Notes under the pieces: model-generated
What the model saw: only the letters and a program-made list of their open reading frames with translations
What the model was told of the DNA's origin: nothing
Databases searched by the model: none
Made by a program: the position numbers and the translations under genes
Part shown: in pieces, positions 35,090 through 42,651 of the stretch
Layout: every line of letters starts with the position of its first letter
Numbering within the stretch: the stretch's first letter is position 1
Source of the DNA: Oscillospiraceae bacterium
GTDB taxonomy: Bacteria; Bacillota; Clostridia; Oscillospirales; UBA929
Assembly: GCA_009782215.1 (NCBI GenBank)
Contig: WRKO01000001.1
Span: 85,064 to 149,063, forward strand
Direction of reading: 5' to 3'
DNA: 64,000 bases

Positions 35090-36475
35090 GTGTCTAAGAA
35101 AGCAGCCGCGAAGCCGCAGCACGGCAAAGCCGCATTGTATATCCGCGTTTCGACCGATGCCCAGCGTGAGGAGGGCTATTCTATTGACGCGCAAAAGCAG
35201 ATGCTGGAGGCGCATTGCACCTCACGGGGGATTAAGGATTATGACTTCTATATCGACGGCGGCTACACCGGAAGCAATATCCAACGCCCGGAGCTTCAGC
35301 GGCTGTTAAACGACGCGAAAACCGGCGCGATTGACAGCGTGATTGTATACAGGCTCGACCGCCTAAGCCGCAGTCAAAAGGATACGCTTTACATTATTGA
35401 GGACGTTCTCAATCCGCATAATGTTGACTTTACTTCAATAAACGAGCATATGGATACCTCAACCCCAATGGGGCGGTTAATGCTGGGGATACTCTCCGCC
35501 TTTGCTCAGCTTGAACGTGAGAACATCCGCGAACGCACCCGTATGGGCATGACCGAGCGGGTTAAAAGCGGGCTGTGGATGGGCGGCGGACGAATCCCTT
35601 TCGGCTATGACTATGACAAGGAGTCGGGGATTCTTGTGCCAAACCAAGACGCGGAAACGGTGCGAAACATATACGCCCTCTACATCAAGGGTTACTCCCT
35701 CAATCGAATTGCTCGGATGGTGGGGCTTAAATATGAAAAACTTGCCTATCAAATCTTAACCCGTAAATCCAACGCTGGGTTTATCACATATAACGGTGAA
35801 GAATATCTCGGACAGCATGAGCCGATTATTTCGCTTGAAACATATGAGGATGCGATGGAGTGTATGCGGCGACGTTCGGCAAAAAAACTCTCCACCTCCG
35901 AATATCTGCTTACAGGTCTGCTCTATTGCGGCAAATGCGGCGGGAGGATGCGCTATCAAAAATGGGGAAAAACCGGATGCAAAATTGTTTGCTACTCACG
36001 TGACAAAAGCAAGCCTAACCTCATCCGCGATCCCGACTGTGATAACAAGGGCAGTTGGGCGGACGAGGTAGAGGATGCTGTTGTGAATGATATGGTGCGT
36101 TTTTGTGTGGCGAAACAAGAGGAAGGATTCAAGGCTCCGGCTCAAAGCGTATTGGACATCCTAAACGAACAGCAAGCCGCCCTCTCGGCTAAAATCAAAC
36201 GTCTCTACACTTTGTATGGAACGTCGCCCGACCCGTTGCTGTTAGAAACTATTGGAGAGCATCAGAAGGAACTGCTGGGAATTATGAAACAGATTACGAT
36301 GGAAACAGAGCGCGGCGTAATCAGCAAGCAATCGGCAAAACTGTATAAGAAAATCAGCACCATTTCAGATGCGTGGGACGCGTTGACGCACAGCGAAAAG
36401 CAAACGCTGGCACGAACACTGATTAACCGTGTTACACTTACCGGGGAAGGCTTGGAGATTGACTACTCGCTATAA
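35090..36475 (+). CDS. Large serine recombinase of the sigG element
   Basis: 461 residues. N-terminal resolvase domain with nucleophile Ser21 (YIRVSTDAQREEGYSID) and the YRLDRLSRS motif. A recombinase DNA-binding domain follows (GGRIPFGYDYD), then a zinc ribbon starting LLYCGKCGGRMRY and a coiled-coil C-terminus. This is the SpoIVCA/phage-integrase class that joins short attachment cores without a host factor. Its place inside an element flanked by 9-bp repeats in sigG makes it the likely excisionase/integrase. GTG start with AAAGGAGG. No clear sigma-A promoter is seen just upstream, so its timing cannot be told. Confidence 0.93.
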   Translation: MSKKAAAKPQHGKAALYIRVSTDAQREEGYSIDAQKQMLEAHCTSRGIKDYDFYIDGGYTGSNIQRPELQRLLNDAKTGAIDSVIVYRLDRLSRSQKDTLYIIEDVLNPHNVDFTSINEHMDTSTPMGRLMLGILSAFAQLERENIRERTRMGMTERVKSGLWMGGGRIPFGYDYDKESGILVPNQDAETVRNIYALYIKGYSLNRIARMVGLKYEKLAYQILTRKSNAGFITYNGEEYLGQHEPIISLETYEDAMECMRRRSAKKLSTSEYLLTGLLYCGKCGGRMRYQKWGKTGCKIVCYSRDKSKPNLIRDPDCDNKGSWADEVEDAVVNDMVRFCVAKQEEGFKAPAQSVLDILNEQQAALSAKIKRLYTLYGTSPDPLLLETIGEHQKELLGIMKQITMETERGVISKQSAKLYKKISTISDAWDALTHSEKQTLARTLINRVTLTGEGLEIDYSL

Positions 36476-36487
36476 TGGTGCTATACT
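36459..36487 (+). promoter_or_regulatory. Promoter of the DUF3990/DUF3791 module
   Basis: TTGACT (36459-36464), 17-bp spacer, TATACT (36482-36487), overlapping the 3' end of the recombinase gene. Confidence 0.65.
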
Positions 36488-36504
36488 GATGCAGGGGGGA
36501 TTAT

Positions 36505-36990
36505 ATGCGCCTGTATCATGGGAGCAACCTTGTCGTAGCGGAACCCCGATTGGTTGAACAGACTCGCGGTTTGGACTTTGGCGCGGGCTTTTACTTGACG
36601 ACCAACCAAACGCAGGCGGAAAGATTTTCCGAAATTGTTGTCACCCGCAGAAAGAGCGGCGTTGCAACCGTCAGCGTATATGAGTTTGACTTAGCGGCGG
36701 CAGAAAAAGACCTCGCTATCCGCAGATTTGCCTCAGCCGATGGTGAATGGCTGCGCTTTGTATCGGAGAACAGGCTGCTTACGTACTGCGGAGAAGAGTA
36801 TGACATGGTAATCGGCGCGGTTGCGAACGATGATGTAATGCCGACCGTGCAAGCGTATCTGAGCGGCTTGTTCGACGTTGAAGCTACCCTTCTCGCGCTG
36901 AAAACAAGAAAGCTGGTTGACCAAATATGCCTGAAAAGCGAAGAGGCACTCTCGTTGCTGAGATTTATCAAGTCGGAGGTGTTGCAATGA
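36505..36990 (+). CDS. DUF3990 protein, ADP-ribosyltransferase-like putative toxin
   Basis: 161 residues beginning LYHGSNLVV with GLDFGAGFYLTTNQTQAERF, the DUF3990 signature. The H-G-S and G-x-G-F-Y-L-T patterns resemble ADP-ribosyltransferase folds. DUF3990 genes usually sit with short DUF3791 genes, as here, and are suspected toxin-antitoxin modules. That function is inference. The next ORF overlaps by four bases. Confidence 0.8.
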   Translation: MRLYHGSNLVVAEPRLVEQTRGLDFGAGFYLTTNQTQAERFSEIVVTRRKSGVATVSVYEFDLAAAEKDLAIRRFASADGEWLRFVSENRLLTYCGEEYDMVIGAVANDDVMPTVQAYLSGLFDVEATLLALKTRKLVDQICLKSEEALSLLRFIKSEVLQ

Positions 36991-37232
36991 CAACGCAAGA
37001 AAACGTAGGTGCAGTCATCGCGTTCATAACCCCCGGCATATTAAGACTGCTGATGGAAAACCGCAACCTGACACTGGAAGACGCTTCGGATACCCTTTAC
37101 AATTCACAGATATATCGGGCGTTGGAGGATGAGAAGACTAAGCTCTGGCGGCTTGGCTACCCTCTGCTGTATGATTTATTAGAGGAAGAACTACTCACAG
37201 GCAAAATCACGTACCCGGAGGAACAGATATGA
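36987..37232 (+). CDS. Small DUF3990-module protein
   Basis: 81 residues starting MTTQENVGAVIAFI at the ATGA overlap with the DUF3990 stop. A longer frame to 36927 lies inside that gene. Helical, acidic C-terminus (LLEEELLTGKITYPEEQ). Conserved companion of DUF3990 genes; candidate antitoxin. Confidence 0.7.
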   Translation: MTTQENVGAVIAFITPGILRLLMENRNLTLEDASDTLYNSQIYRALEDEKTKLWRLGYPLLYDLLEEELLTGKITYPEEQI

Positions 37233-37447
37233 AAAAGCCAAAGGGTGAGGTGTGGTTCTTAGCGTCTTGCGTCGAACTGTATAAGAACCAAAAAGGCATG
37301 AGCGGGCAGGATGCGTATAACCACCTGCGCAAAACCGGGGCTGTGGATTTCATCACCGATTGCTGGGACGGACTGCACACGACAAGTCCGCCGTATATCA
37401 TCGGCAGCATTGACGAGTACATCCAAAACCACGCGAATGTTCAGTAA
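37229..37447 (+). CDS. DUF3791 protein, candidate antitoxin
   Basis: 72 residues (SCVELYKNQKGMSGQDAYNH ... GLHTTSPPYIIGSIDEYI), the DUF3791 pattern. It overlaps the previous gene by four bases, so all three are translationally coupled. It ends 30 bp before attR. Such a module at the element end could stabilise the element against loss. Confidence 0.8.
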   Translation: MKKPKGEVWFLASCVELYKNQKGMSGQDAYNHLRKTGAVDFITDCWDGLHTTSPPYIIGSIDEYIQNHANVQ

Positions 37448-37477
37448 CAGCAGTGTTCTCCCCAATGGACATTCATC

Positions 37478-37486
37478 CCGATGATT
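37478..37486 (+). repeat. Right attachment core (attR) in sigG
   Basis: CCGATGATT, identical to the left copy. Element DNA lies to the left, sigG resumes to the right with ATCGGCGAAATACGC. Confidence 0.85.
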
Positions 37487-38002
37487 ATCGGCGAAATACG
37501 CCGTTATCTGCGGGACAACAGCGCCATCCGGGTGTCGCGGTCGGTGCGGGATACGGCGTATAAGGTGCTGCAGGCGCGGGAGAAGATGACGGCGCAAAGC
37601 CAGAAGGAGCCGTCCACCGACGAGATTGCCAAGCACTTGGACTTGCCGCGCGAGGATGTGGTCATGGCGCTGGAGGCCATCATGGACCCGGTCAGCCTGT
37701 TCGAGCCGGTCTACTCCGACGGCGGCGACGCCATCTGTGTGATGGATCAAGTCTCCGACACAAAAAACACCGACGAGGTATGGCTGGAGCGCATCTCCCT
37801 CAAGGAGGCCATCAGCCACCTGAGCGACCGTGAAAAGCATATCCTCTCCCTGCGCTTCTTTGAAGGCAAAACGCAAATGGAGGTGGCAAGCGAGATAGGT
37901 ATTTCACTTAGCGAAAAGACATACATATTCCCTCGGTGCTTGGACGCGTATAAGGGCCTCTGCGAGGCGGTGTTTGAGGTCGGGGCGCGGGTCTCGCTGT
38001 AA
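37487..38002 (+). CDS. sigG: SigG continuation with abnormal C-terminus (interrupted gene, distal part)
   Basis: Continues SigG from IGEIRRYLRDNSAIRVSRS through region 3, then region 4 (DREKHILSLRFFEGKTQMEV, ending ASEIGIS). Joined to the N-terminal part the frame gives 278 residues. Normal SigG continues with a recognition helix like QAQVSRLEK; here unrelated sequence (LSEKTYIFPRCLDAYKG) runs from 37907 to the stop. The second helix of the region 4.2 helix-turn-helix, needed for -35 recognition, is therefore missing. Without excision there is no ribosome site before the internal ATG at 37481, so this part is probably silent. Confidence 0.88.
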   Translation: MGEIRRYLRDNSAIRVSRSVRDTAYKVLQAREKMTAQSQKEPSTDEIAKHLDLPREDVVMALEAIMDPVSLFEPVYSDGGDAICVMDQVSDTKNTDEVWLERISLKEAISHLSDREKHILSLRFFEGKTQMEVASEIGISLSEKTYIFPRCLDAYKGLCEAVFEVGARVSL

Positions 38003-38025
38003 GACGGCCTTGATGCGGTCGCTGT

Positions 38026-38748
38026 TTATTCCGGCGGTTCTCCGGGCGGGGAGACTGCCGGATTCTTCCGTATGTTGCGGTCGATGAAGTATATGCCGTG
38101 GCCAAGCAGGAGGAAGAACACCATAATCCCGCCGATGTACACAAAGACAGCCATACCGAGCTTGTCAAAGTCAAGGAAGAAATACGGGAACCGGATGGGG
38201 ACAATGTCTATATGGCTGGAAAACGGGCCGCTGAGGACGCCTTCATAGCGGTAGACATACCCCGCCAGCCCCGCGGCGCTTGTGAAAACCACATACAGCA
38301 GCGGGAATAAGCAGACATAGTACACGTCGCGGTACTTCAAGCGCCCCGCCGGAGCGAAGAGGATGTAGTCGAACAGGCACAACAGCGGCGTCACGGCGTG
38401 AACCGCCAGATTTTCAAAGGACAACAGATACTCCGAGGTTATCCCCTGCGGCACCAGCAGCGCCCAGAAAACCACAAACGTCAGAAACACGTTGACCGCG
38501 CAGACCATCCCAAGCCGGGGCCGCCACCCGGCGTTTCCGTATGCCCCTTCACGAAGGCTCCCCGCCGTTTTTACGGCGAGATAGGCGAACAGGGTGACGG
38601 CCAGAAGATTGCTTTGGATGGTGTAGTACATAAAAGTCCTAAAGCTGACCGTCCCGCTGAAAACGCCAATCTGCTTCAACAGCCCGGCCACGGCGAACAA
38701 ACACGCGCCCGCCCGGTACGCGAGGGCAAAACGCCTATTCTGAATCAT
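38026..38748 (-). CDS. Pr6Pr-type integral membrane protein
   Basis: About 240 residues with six or seven membrane helices and the pattern FRTFMYYTIQSNLLAVTLFA ... LAVHAVTPLLCLFDYILF typical of Pr6Pr/FAR-17a-like membrane proteins. Function unknown in bacteria. ATG 38748 follows GGGGAG; a longer frame to 38775 lacks a ribosome site. Convergent with sigG. Confidence 0.8.
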   Translation of the reverse strand: MIQNRRFALAYRAGACLFAVAGLLKQIGVFSGTVSFRTFMYYTIQSNLLAVTLFAYLAVKTAGSLREGAYGNAGWRPRLGMVCAVNVFLTFVVFWALLVPQGITSEYLLSFENLAVHAVTPLLCLFDYILFAPAGRLKYRDVYYVCLFPLLYVVFTSAAGLAGYVYRYEGVLSGPFSSHIDIVPIRFPYFFLDFDKLGMAVFVYIGGIMVFFLLLGHGIYFIDRNIRKNPAVSPPGEPPE

Positions 38749-38816
38749 ACCGTTTCTCCCCGTTTCGGCGGCCATGCCCCCGCCGTACCGTCCATTTGCA
38801 TCATCCTAGCGTCCCA

Positions 38817-40178
38817 TTAGCCCAGCTCCCACACGGACAGGACATAGCTGCCTTGGCCGCCGGCGTAGAAAGCGGCGTGGAGGAAATAGAGTCTGTCCGC
38901 TTCGAGATAGACGGTGATATGCGCGTTTATGCCGTCGCCGCTGTCGTCGTCCGAGGCGATGACGTTCCAGTCTTGGTCATACAGGGTCAGAAGAGGGTCG
39001 CCGGTTTGGCCGTAGGTGAGGAAATTCCAATACCCGGAACGGTCGGGGACGAATTCATAGTACGCCTCATGCTCAATCCAGATATCGCCGCCGCCGGACG
39101 GGATGCTCCATTGGTCGCCGTTGTGGTGATTCGTGTTGGCCAAGACGCTCAAACGATAGCTGCCGGTGCCGCTGCCGTAAAATTTGGCGCGGATGAGATA
39201 GGTTTCGGTCTCGTCAAGGTAGACGGATAGGTAGGCGTTCATGCCGTCGCCGCCGTCGTCGTCTTGGGCAATCATGCGCCCGTATGAATCAAAAATCTCC
39301 AGCATGGGGTCGCTTCCGCCGTTGTCGTAGGTGAAAATATCCCACGTGCCGGAATGGCCGGGAGAGAACTCAAAATCGGTCGTGTCGCTCACCAAGACGT
39401 CGCCGCCGTCGCGGGAAAGCAAGGCGGCGGTGGGGGCAAGCTCGGCGACCAAGAGATAGCTCCCGGCGTCGCCGCTGTAGAATTTCGCGTGGATGGTAAT
39501 GGCTTCTCCCGCTTCGAGACGGATGGAAATGCGCGCGTTGACGCCTTCCCCCCCGTCGTCGTCCGACGCGATGACCCCGGAACCGTCGTGCAGCTCCAAG
39601 AAGGGGTCGCCGGCATCGTTGTCGGTCGTGTAGATAAGCCACACGCCCGTTTGATCCGGGATGAAGTCAACCAAGGTCGTCCCGTCGATCCGAATCTCGC
39701 CTGCGCCGCGCCAGCTCGCCGTGTGCGGGCCGACGGGCGGCGGCGAAGGCTCGGGGGAGAACTCGGACGGAGCCGGAGGAGGCTGGGATGCAGGCACGGA
39801 CGGGAAAGGGGACGGGTGGTCGTCGCCGGACACATACGTCCCGGACTCGCCGCCGAAGGAAATGACGCCGAAATACCACAGCGCGGCAAACGCGACGGCC
39901 ATCACGGCCGCCACCGCGAGCGGGATGATGACGAGTTTGGCGTCAAAGCCCTTTTTCATGGCGGGCCGCTGAACCGCCGCCGGCTCCGGGTACACAGAAG
40001 GGAACGGCTCCGGGTATGCCGGGGGTTGCGGCTCCGGGTATACAAAGGGCGGCGGCTCCGGGGTTTCGGGCGGATACATTGGCGGCGGAGCGGAGGGCGC
40101 TTCCTCCCTCGGCGTGCCGCATTCCGCGCAGAATCTGGCGCCTTCGTCGAACATAGTCCCACAGTTGGAGCAAAACAT
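38817..40178 (-). CDS. Zinc-ribbon membrane protein with three PPC-like repeats
   Basis: 453 residues. Cytosolic zinc ribbon (Cys3, Cys6, Cys17, Cys20), a proline-rich linker with repeated YPEP/VYPEP, one membrane helix near 79-100, then an outside region with three similar modules of about 95 residues. Each module carries F-x-P-D/G-x-x-G-x-W, then D-P-x-L-x-L/I, D-D-D-x-G-x-G-x-N-A and A-x-F-Y, the pattern of bacterial pre-peptidase C-terminal domains. May bind ligands or calcium outside. Start set at 40178 (MFCSNCG) with AGAGGTGA upstream. The same zinc-ribbon start recurs in the protein at 50487. Confidence 0.8.
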   Translation of the reverse strand: MFCSNCGTMFDEGARFCAECGTPREEAPSAPPPMYPPETPEPPPFVYPEPQPPAYPEPFPSVYPEPAAVQRPAMKKGFDAKLVIIPLAVAAVMAVAFAALWYFGVISFGGESGTYVSGDDHPSPFPSVPASQPPPAPSEFSPEPSPPPVGPHTASWRGAGEIRIDGTTLVDFIPDQTGVWLIYTTDNDAGDPFLELHDGSGVIASDDDGGEGVNARISIRLEAGEAITIHAKFYSGDAGSYLLVAELAPTAALLSRDGGDVLVSDTTDFEFSPGHSGTWDIFTYDNGGSDPMLEIFDSYGRMIAQDDDGGDGMNAYLSVYLDETETYLIRAKFYGSGTGSYRLSVLANTNHHNGDQWSIPSGGGDIWIEHEAYYEFVPDRSGYWNFLTYGQTGDPLLTLYDQDWNVIASDDDSGDGINAHITVYLEADRLYFLHAAFYAGGQGSYVLSVWELG

Positions 40179-40220
40179 ACCGTCACCTCTTTTTGAGAAT
40201 AAAAGTTTGAGCTGGATTAC

Positions 40221-40249
40221 AGAATACGCCATTTTCCGGCATAAGTCAA
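40221..40249 (-). promoter_or_regulatory. Promoter of the zinc-ribbon/PPC gene
   Basis: TTGACT (40249-40244), 17-bp spacer, TATTCT (40226-40221) on the minus strand. Confidence 0.7.
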
Positions 40250-40267
40250 GCGGCAAGCATATTTTTT

Positions 40268-40453
40268 CACAAAACAACGCTTCTCGCCGAAAATACCCCG
40301 GCGTGGATGTACCTCCACACGCCCGAAGACTATGCGCGGGAGGGGATAACGGCTGAAATGGTGACGGAAAAGCTGGCGTTATACAGCGACTTCCATCTGA
40401 CCGCCGAAGCGGCGGAAGCGTTTGAGGAAAAGCTGTCGGCGTTTACGGGATAG
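40268..40453 (+). pseudogene. Orphan C-terminal coding remnant
   Basis: An open frame with coding-like composition reads TPAWMYLHTPEDYAREGITA ... FEEKLSAFTG and stops at 40453. It has no ribosome site, promoter or proper start, and a minus-strand promoter lies just before it. Looks like the tail of a deleted gene; family not recognised. Confidence 0.4.
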
Positions 40454-40515
40454 CGCGTGGTTTTGGGCGCGGCGCTGCGTTTGCGTGAGCATACCGCTTG
40501 CATAAATATTTCCCT

Positions 40516-40544
40516 TTGACAACCCGTCTCCTTGAAGGTATGAT
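40516..40544 (+). promoter_or_regulatory. Promoter of the moxR operon
   Basis: TTGACA (40516-40521), 17-bp spacer, TATGAT (40539-40544). Confidence 0.85.
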
Positions 40545-40579
40545 AGAGGGGATAGCGCGATAGGAGAGGGGACAAGCCA

Positions 40580-41533
40580 ATGGCGGAGGATTTCAGCGCG
40601 GCGCGGGGGTATTTGTCAAGGATTGCGGATAACATCGAGAGGGTCATTGTCGGCAAACGCGGGGCGGTGGAGCTTTCGCTGTTCGCGTTGCTTTGCGGCG
40701 GCCATATTCTGGTGGAGGACGTACCCGGCGTGGGCAAGACGTCCTTGGCGTCGGCGCTGTCGCGCAGCGTGAGCTGTTCGTTTCGCCGCGTCCAGTTTAC
40801 GCCGGACATCATGCCGAGCGATATCACCGGCTTCTCTCTGTATAATCAGAAAACCGGGGACTTTGAGTACCGTCAGGGCCTGATTTTTTCCTCCCTCATC
40901 CTCGCCGACGAAATCAACCGCGCCAGCCCCAAGACGCAGGCCAGCCTGCTGGAGGCGATGGAGGAAAACCAAGTCACCGTTGACGGCGTTACATATCCGA
41001 TGGCGTCGCCCTTTATGGTTATGGCGACGCAAAACCCCGCCGACTTTGTGGGGACATATCCGCTGCCCGAGGCGCAGATGGATCGCTTTCTCATGCGTAT
41101 CTCCATAGGCTATCCACGGCCGGAGGACGAGCGCAGCATCCTGCGCCGCTTCAAGGAGACGGAGCCGGAAGTCAAGCCGGTGGCCAAGGCGGAGGAAATC
41201 ATCGCCCTGCAGAAGGCGGTGCGGAAAATCCATGTGGACGACAGCCTGTACGACTATTTCGTGCAAATCGCCAACGCGACGCGCTCGCACCCCGACGTCG
41301 CGCTGGGCGTCTCCCCGCGCGGGACGATGGCGCTCTTCCATACGGCGCAGGCGCGCGCGCTTTACCACGGGCGCGGCTATGTCACGCCGGACGACGTCAA
41401 GCCCCTCGCCGAGCCGGTGCTGGCGCACCGCATGGTCGTCAAGCCGGAAAGCAAACTGCGCCGCGTCACCGCGGCGTGGGTGCTGGAAGACCTTTTGAGG
41501 CGCGTCCCGGTTCCGATGGGGCGGCAGCAATGA
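40580..41533 (+). CDS. MoxR-family AAA+ ATPase
   Basis: 317 residues. Walker A DVPGVGKTSLAS, Walker B LADEINRASPKTQASLLEAM, sensor 1 MATQNP and the MoxR-typical FAYPLPEAQMDRF-like stretch (YPLPEAQMDRFLMRI). MoxR ATPases act as chaperones that assemble or activate partners, here almost surely the DUF58 and transglutaminase proteins encoded next. First gene of a four-gene run; stop overlaps the DUF58 start. Confidence 0.93.
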   Translation: MAEDFSAARGYLSRIADNIERVIVGKRGAVELSLFALLCGGHILVEDVPGVGKTSLASALSRSVSCSFRRVQFTPDIMPSDITGFSLYNQKTGDFEYRQGLIFSSLILADEINRASPKTQASLLEAMEENQVTVDGVTYPMASPFMVMATQNPADFVGTYPLPEAQMDRFLMRISIGYPRPEDERSILRRFKETEPEVKPVAKAEEIIALQKAVRKIHVDDSLYDYFVQIANATRSHPDVALGVSPRGTMALFHTAQARALYHGRGYVTPDDVKPLAEPVLAHRMVVKPESKLRRVTAAWVLEDLLRRVPVPMGRQQ

Positions 41534-42651
41534 AAAAACTGCGTTCCGCGCGTTTGTGGTACGCCGTCTCGCTTTTTATCTCGCTGATGGCCGCGTCGCT
41601 GCTCGGCGGGGAGGTTGCGTATCATATGGTTGCGGCGCTGATTGCTCTGGCGGGGGCGGCGGCGCTGGCCGCGCTGCTGTCCAAGAGGCGAATCGCCGTC
41701 CGCCACGCCCTTGACGGCGACGTCTGCGTCAGGGGCGGCGAAGCGCGCTACGCCTTGCAAATCCGCAATAAAGGGCTGTTTCCGCTGACATGGGCGGAGG
41801 TGAGGCTCTCGTCCACACGCGGCGTTACGGGAAACGGGGCGTCCTTTGAAACCGCGCTGGCGCCGTACGGCAGCGCAAACCATATCGCGAAGTTCAGCCC
41901 GCCGCACAGGGGGCTGTATGTCATGCTGGTGGAGAGCGTCCGCGTCTCCGACCCCTTCCGCCTGACCAAGCTCAGCGCCCGCAAGCCCCACCCGCTGACG
42001 CTGAAGGTCATGCCCAAGCTGCTTCCCATTTCTGAGGTGTGGAAGCGGCGCTTGGATCCGCAGGGGCAGGGCGGGCTGTTCACCCAGAGCAGCGACGAGC
42101 CGGCCGTTGACAGCCGGACATACCGTTACGGCGATTCGCCGCGCCGTATCCACTGGAATCTGACAGCCCGCCGCCGAGAGCTGATGGTGCGCCAATACGA
42201 AAGCCTTGAAAACCGCCGCTTGCTGGTCGTCCTCGATTTATCCCCCTTCGAGGCGGACGACGTCAAGTCCTGCGAGGACGCTTTGATTGAGTCCTGCCTG
42301 TCCGTCGTCCGCTACGCGCTGGAGCGGCGGATTGAAACAACGCTGGTCTACGCCGAGGGCAGCCGGATACGCGGCTGTACCGGACGCGATATGCGTATGT
42401 TCGGAGAGCTTCACCATGCCATGAGCGTCGTGGAATTCGCGTCCGCCGTGCCGCCGGAGGGCTTGCTGAACGGGGCGGAACGGGCGCAAATGCTGTATCT
42501 GTTCTGCGCGCGGCCGCCCAGCGGGGATTTGCTGGCGGCGTTTCCGCAGGATATTCCCATTGAGCTGGCCCTTGTGCGGACATTCGGCGGCGTCCGCCGG
42601 ACGCCGGTTGAGTCGGCCGGCTTGGTGCGGGTCACGGAGCTTATGCCATGA
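41530..42651 (+). CDS. DUF58 membrane protein
   Basis: 373 residues. Two N-terminal membrane helices, then a soluble region with the family motif RRIHWNLTARRRELMVRQYE and a VWA-like fold (LLVVLDLSPFEADDVKSCED). Partner of MoxR ATPases; exact role unknown. The ATG at 41530 overlaps the moxR stop (ATGA) and is preferred to the in-frame extension inside moxR. It overlaps the transglutaminase start the same way. Confidence 0.9.
   Translation: MKKLRSARLWYAVSLFISLMAASLLGGEVAYHMVAALIALAGAAALAALLSKRRIAVRHALDGDVCVRGGEARYALQIRNKGLFPLTWAEVRLSSTRGVTGNGASFETALAPYGSANHIAKFSPPHRGLYVMLVESVRVSDPFRLTKLSARKPHPLTLKVMPKLLPISEVWKRRLDPQGQGGLFTQSSDEPAVDSRTYRYGDSPRRIHWNLTARRRELMVRQYESLENRRLLVVLDLSPFEADDVKSCEDALIESCLSVVRYALERRIETTLVYAEGSRIRGCTGRDMRMFGELHHAMSVVEFASAVPPEGLLNGAERAQMLYLFCARPPSGDLLAAFPQDIPIELALVRTFGGVRRTPVESAGLVRVTELMP

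Larger units (their letters stand above)
20378..37486 (+). mobile_element. 17.1-kb sigG-intervening element with serine recombinase
   Basis: The element lies between two copies of CCGATGATT and splits sigG in frame. Excision would delete 17109 bp and leave one repeat. Cargo from left to right: a 75-residue ORF, a 2821-residue SLH protein, a MITE-like repeat, an SLH/VWA protein, a wall-associated amidase, a radical-SAM remnant, a small ORF, a large serine recombinase and a DUF3990/DUF3791 module. No phage structural, replication or conjugation genes are seen, so it is a minimal site-specific element. About 29.2-35.0 kb is visibly AT-richer than the flanks while 20.7-29.2 kb is not, indicating mosaic origin. 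Confidence 0.85.

Noticed and set aside
20378..37486. Complete prophage or conjugative element
   Set aside because: No capsid, terminase, portal, lysis, relaxase, type IV secretion or replication gene is present.
37904..38040. Minus-strand reading (INSDRIKAVLQRDPRPDLKH...) across the lost sigG end
   Set aside because: It looks coding-like and ends exactly at the sigG divergence, but it is short, overlaps the Pr6Pr gene in another frame, and GC-rich DNA often gives open frames by chance. It is worth keeping in mind if a breakpoint is confirmed.
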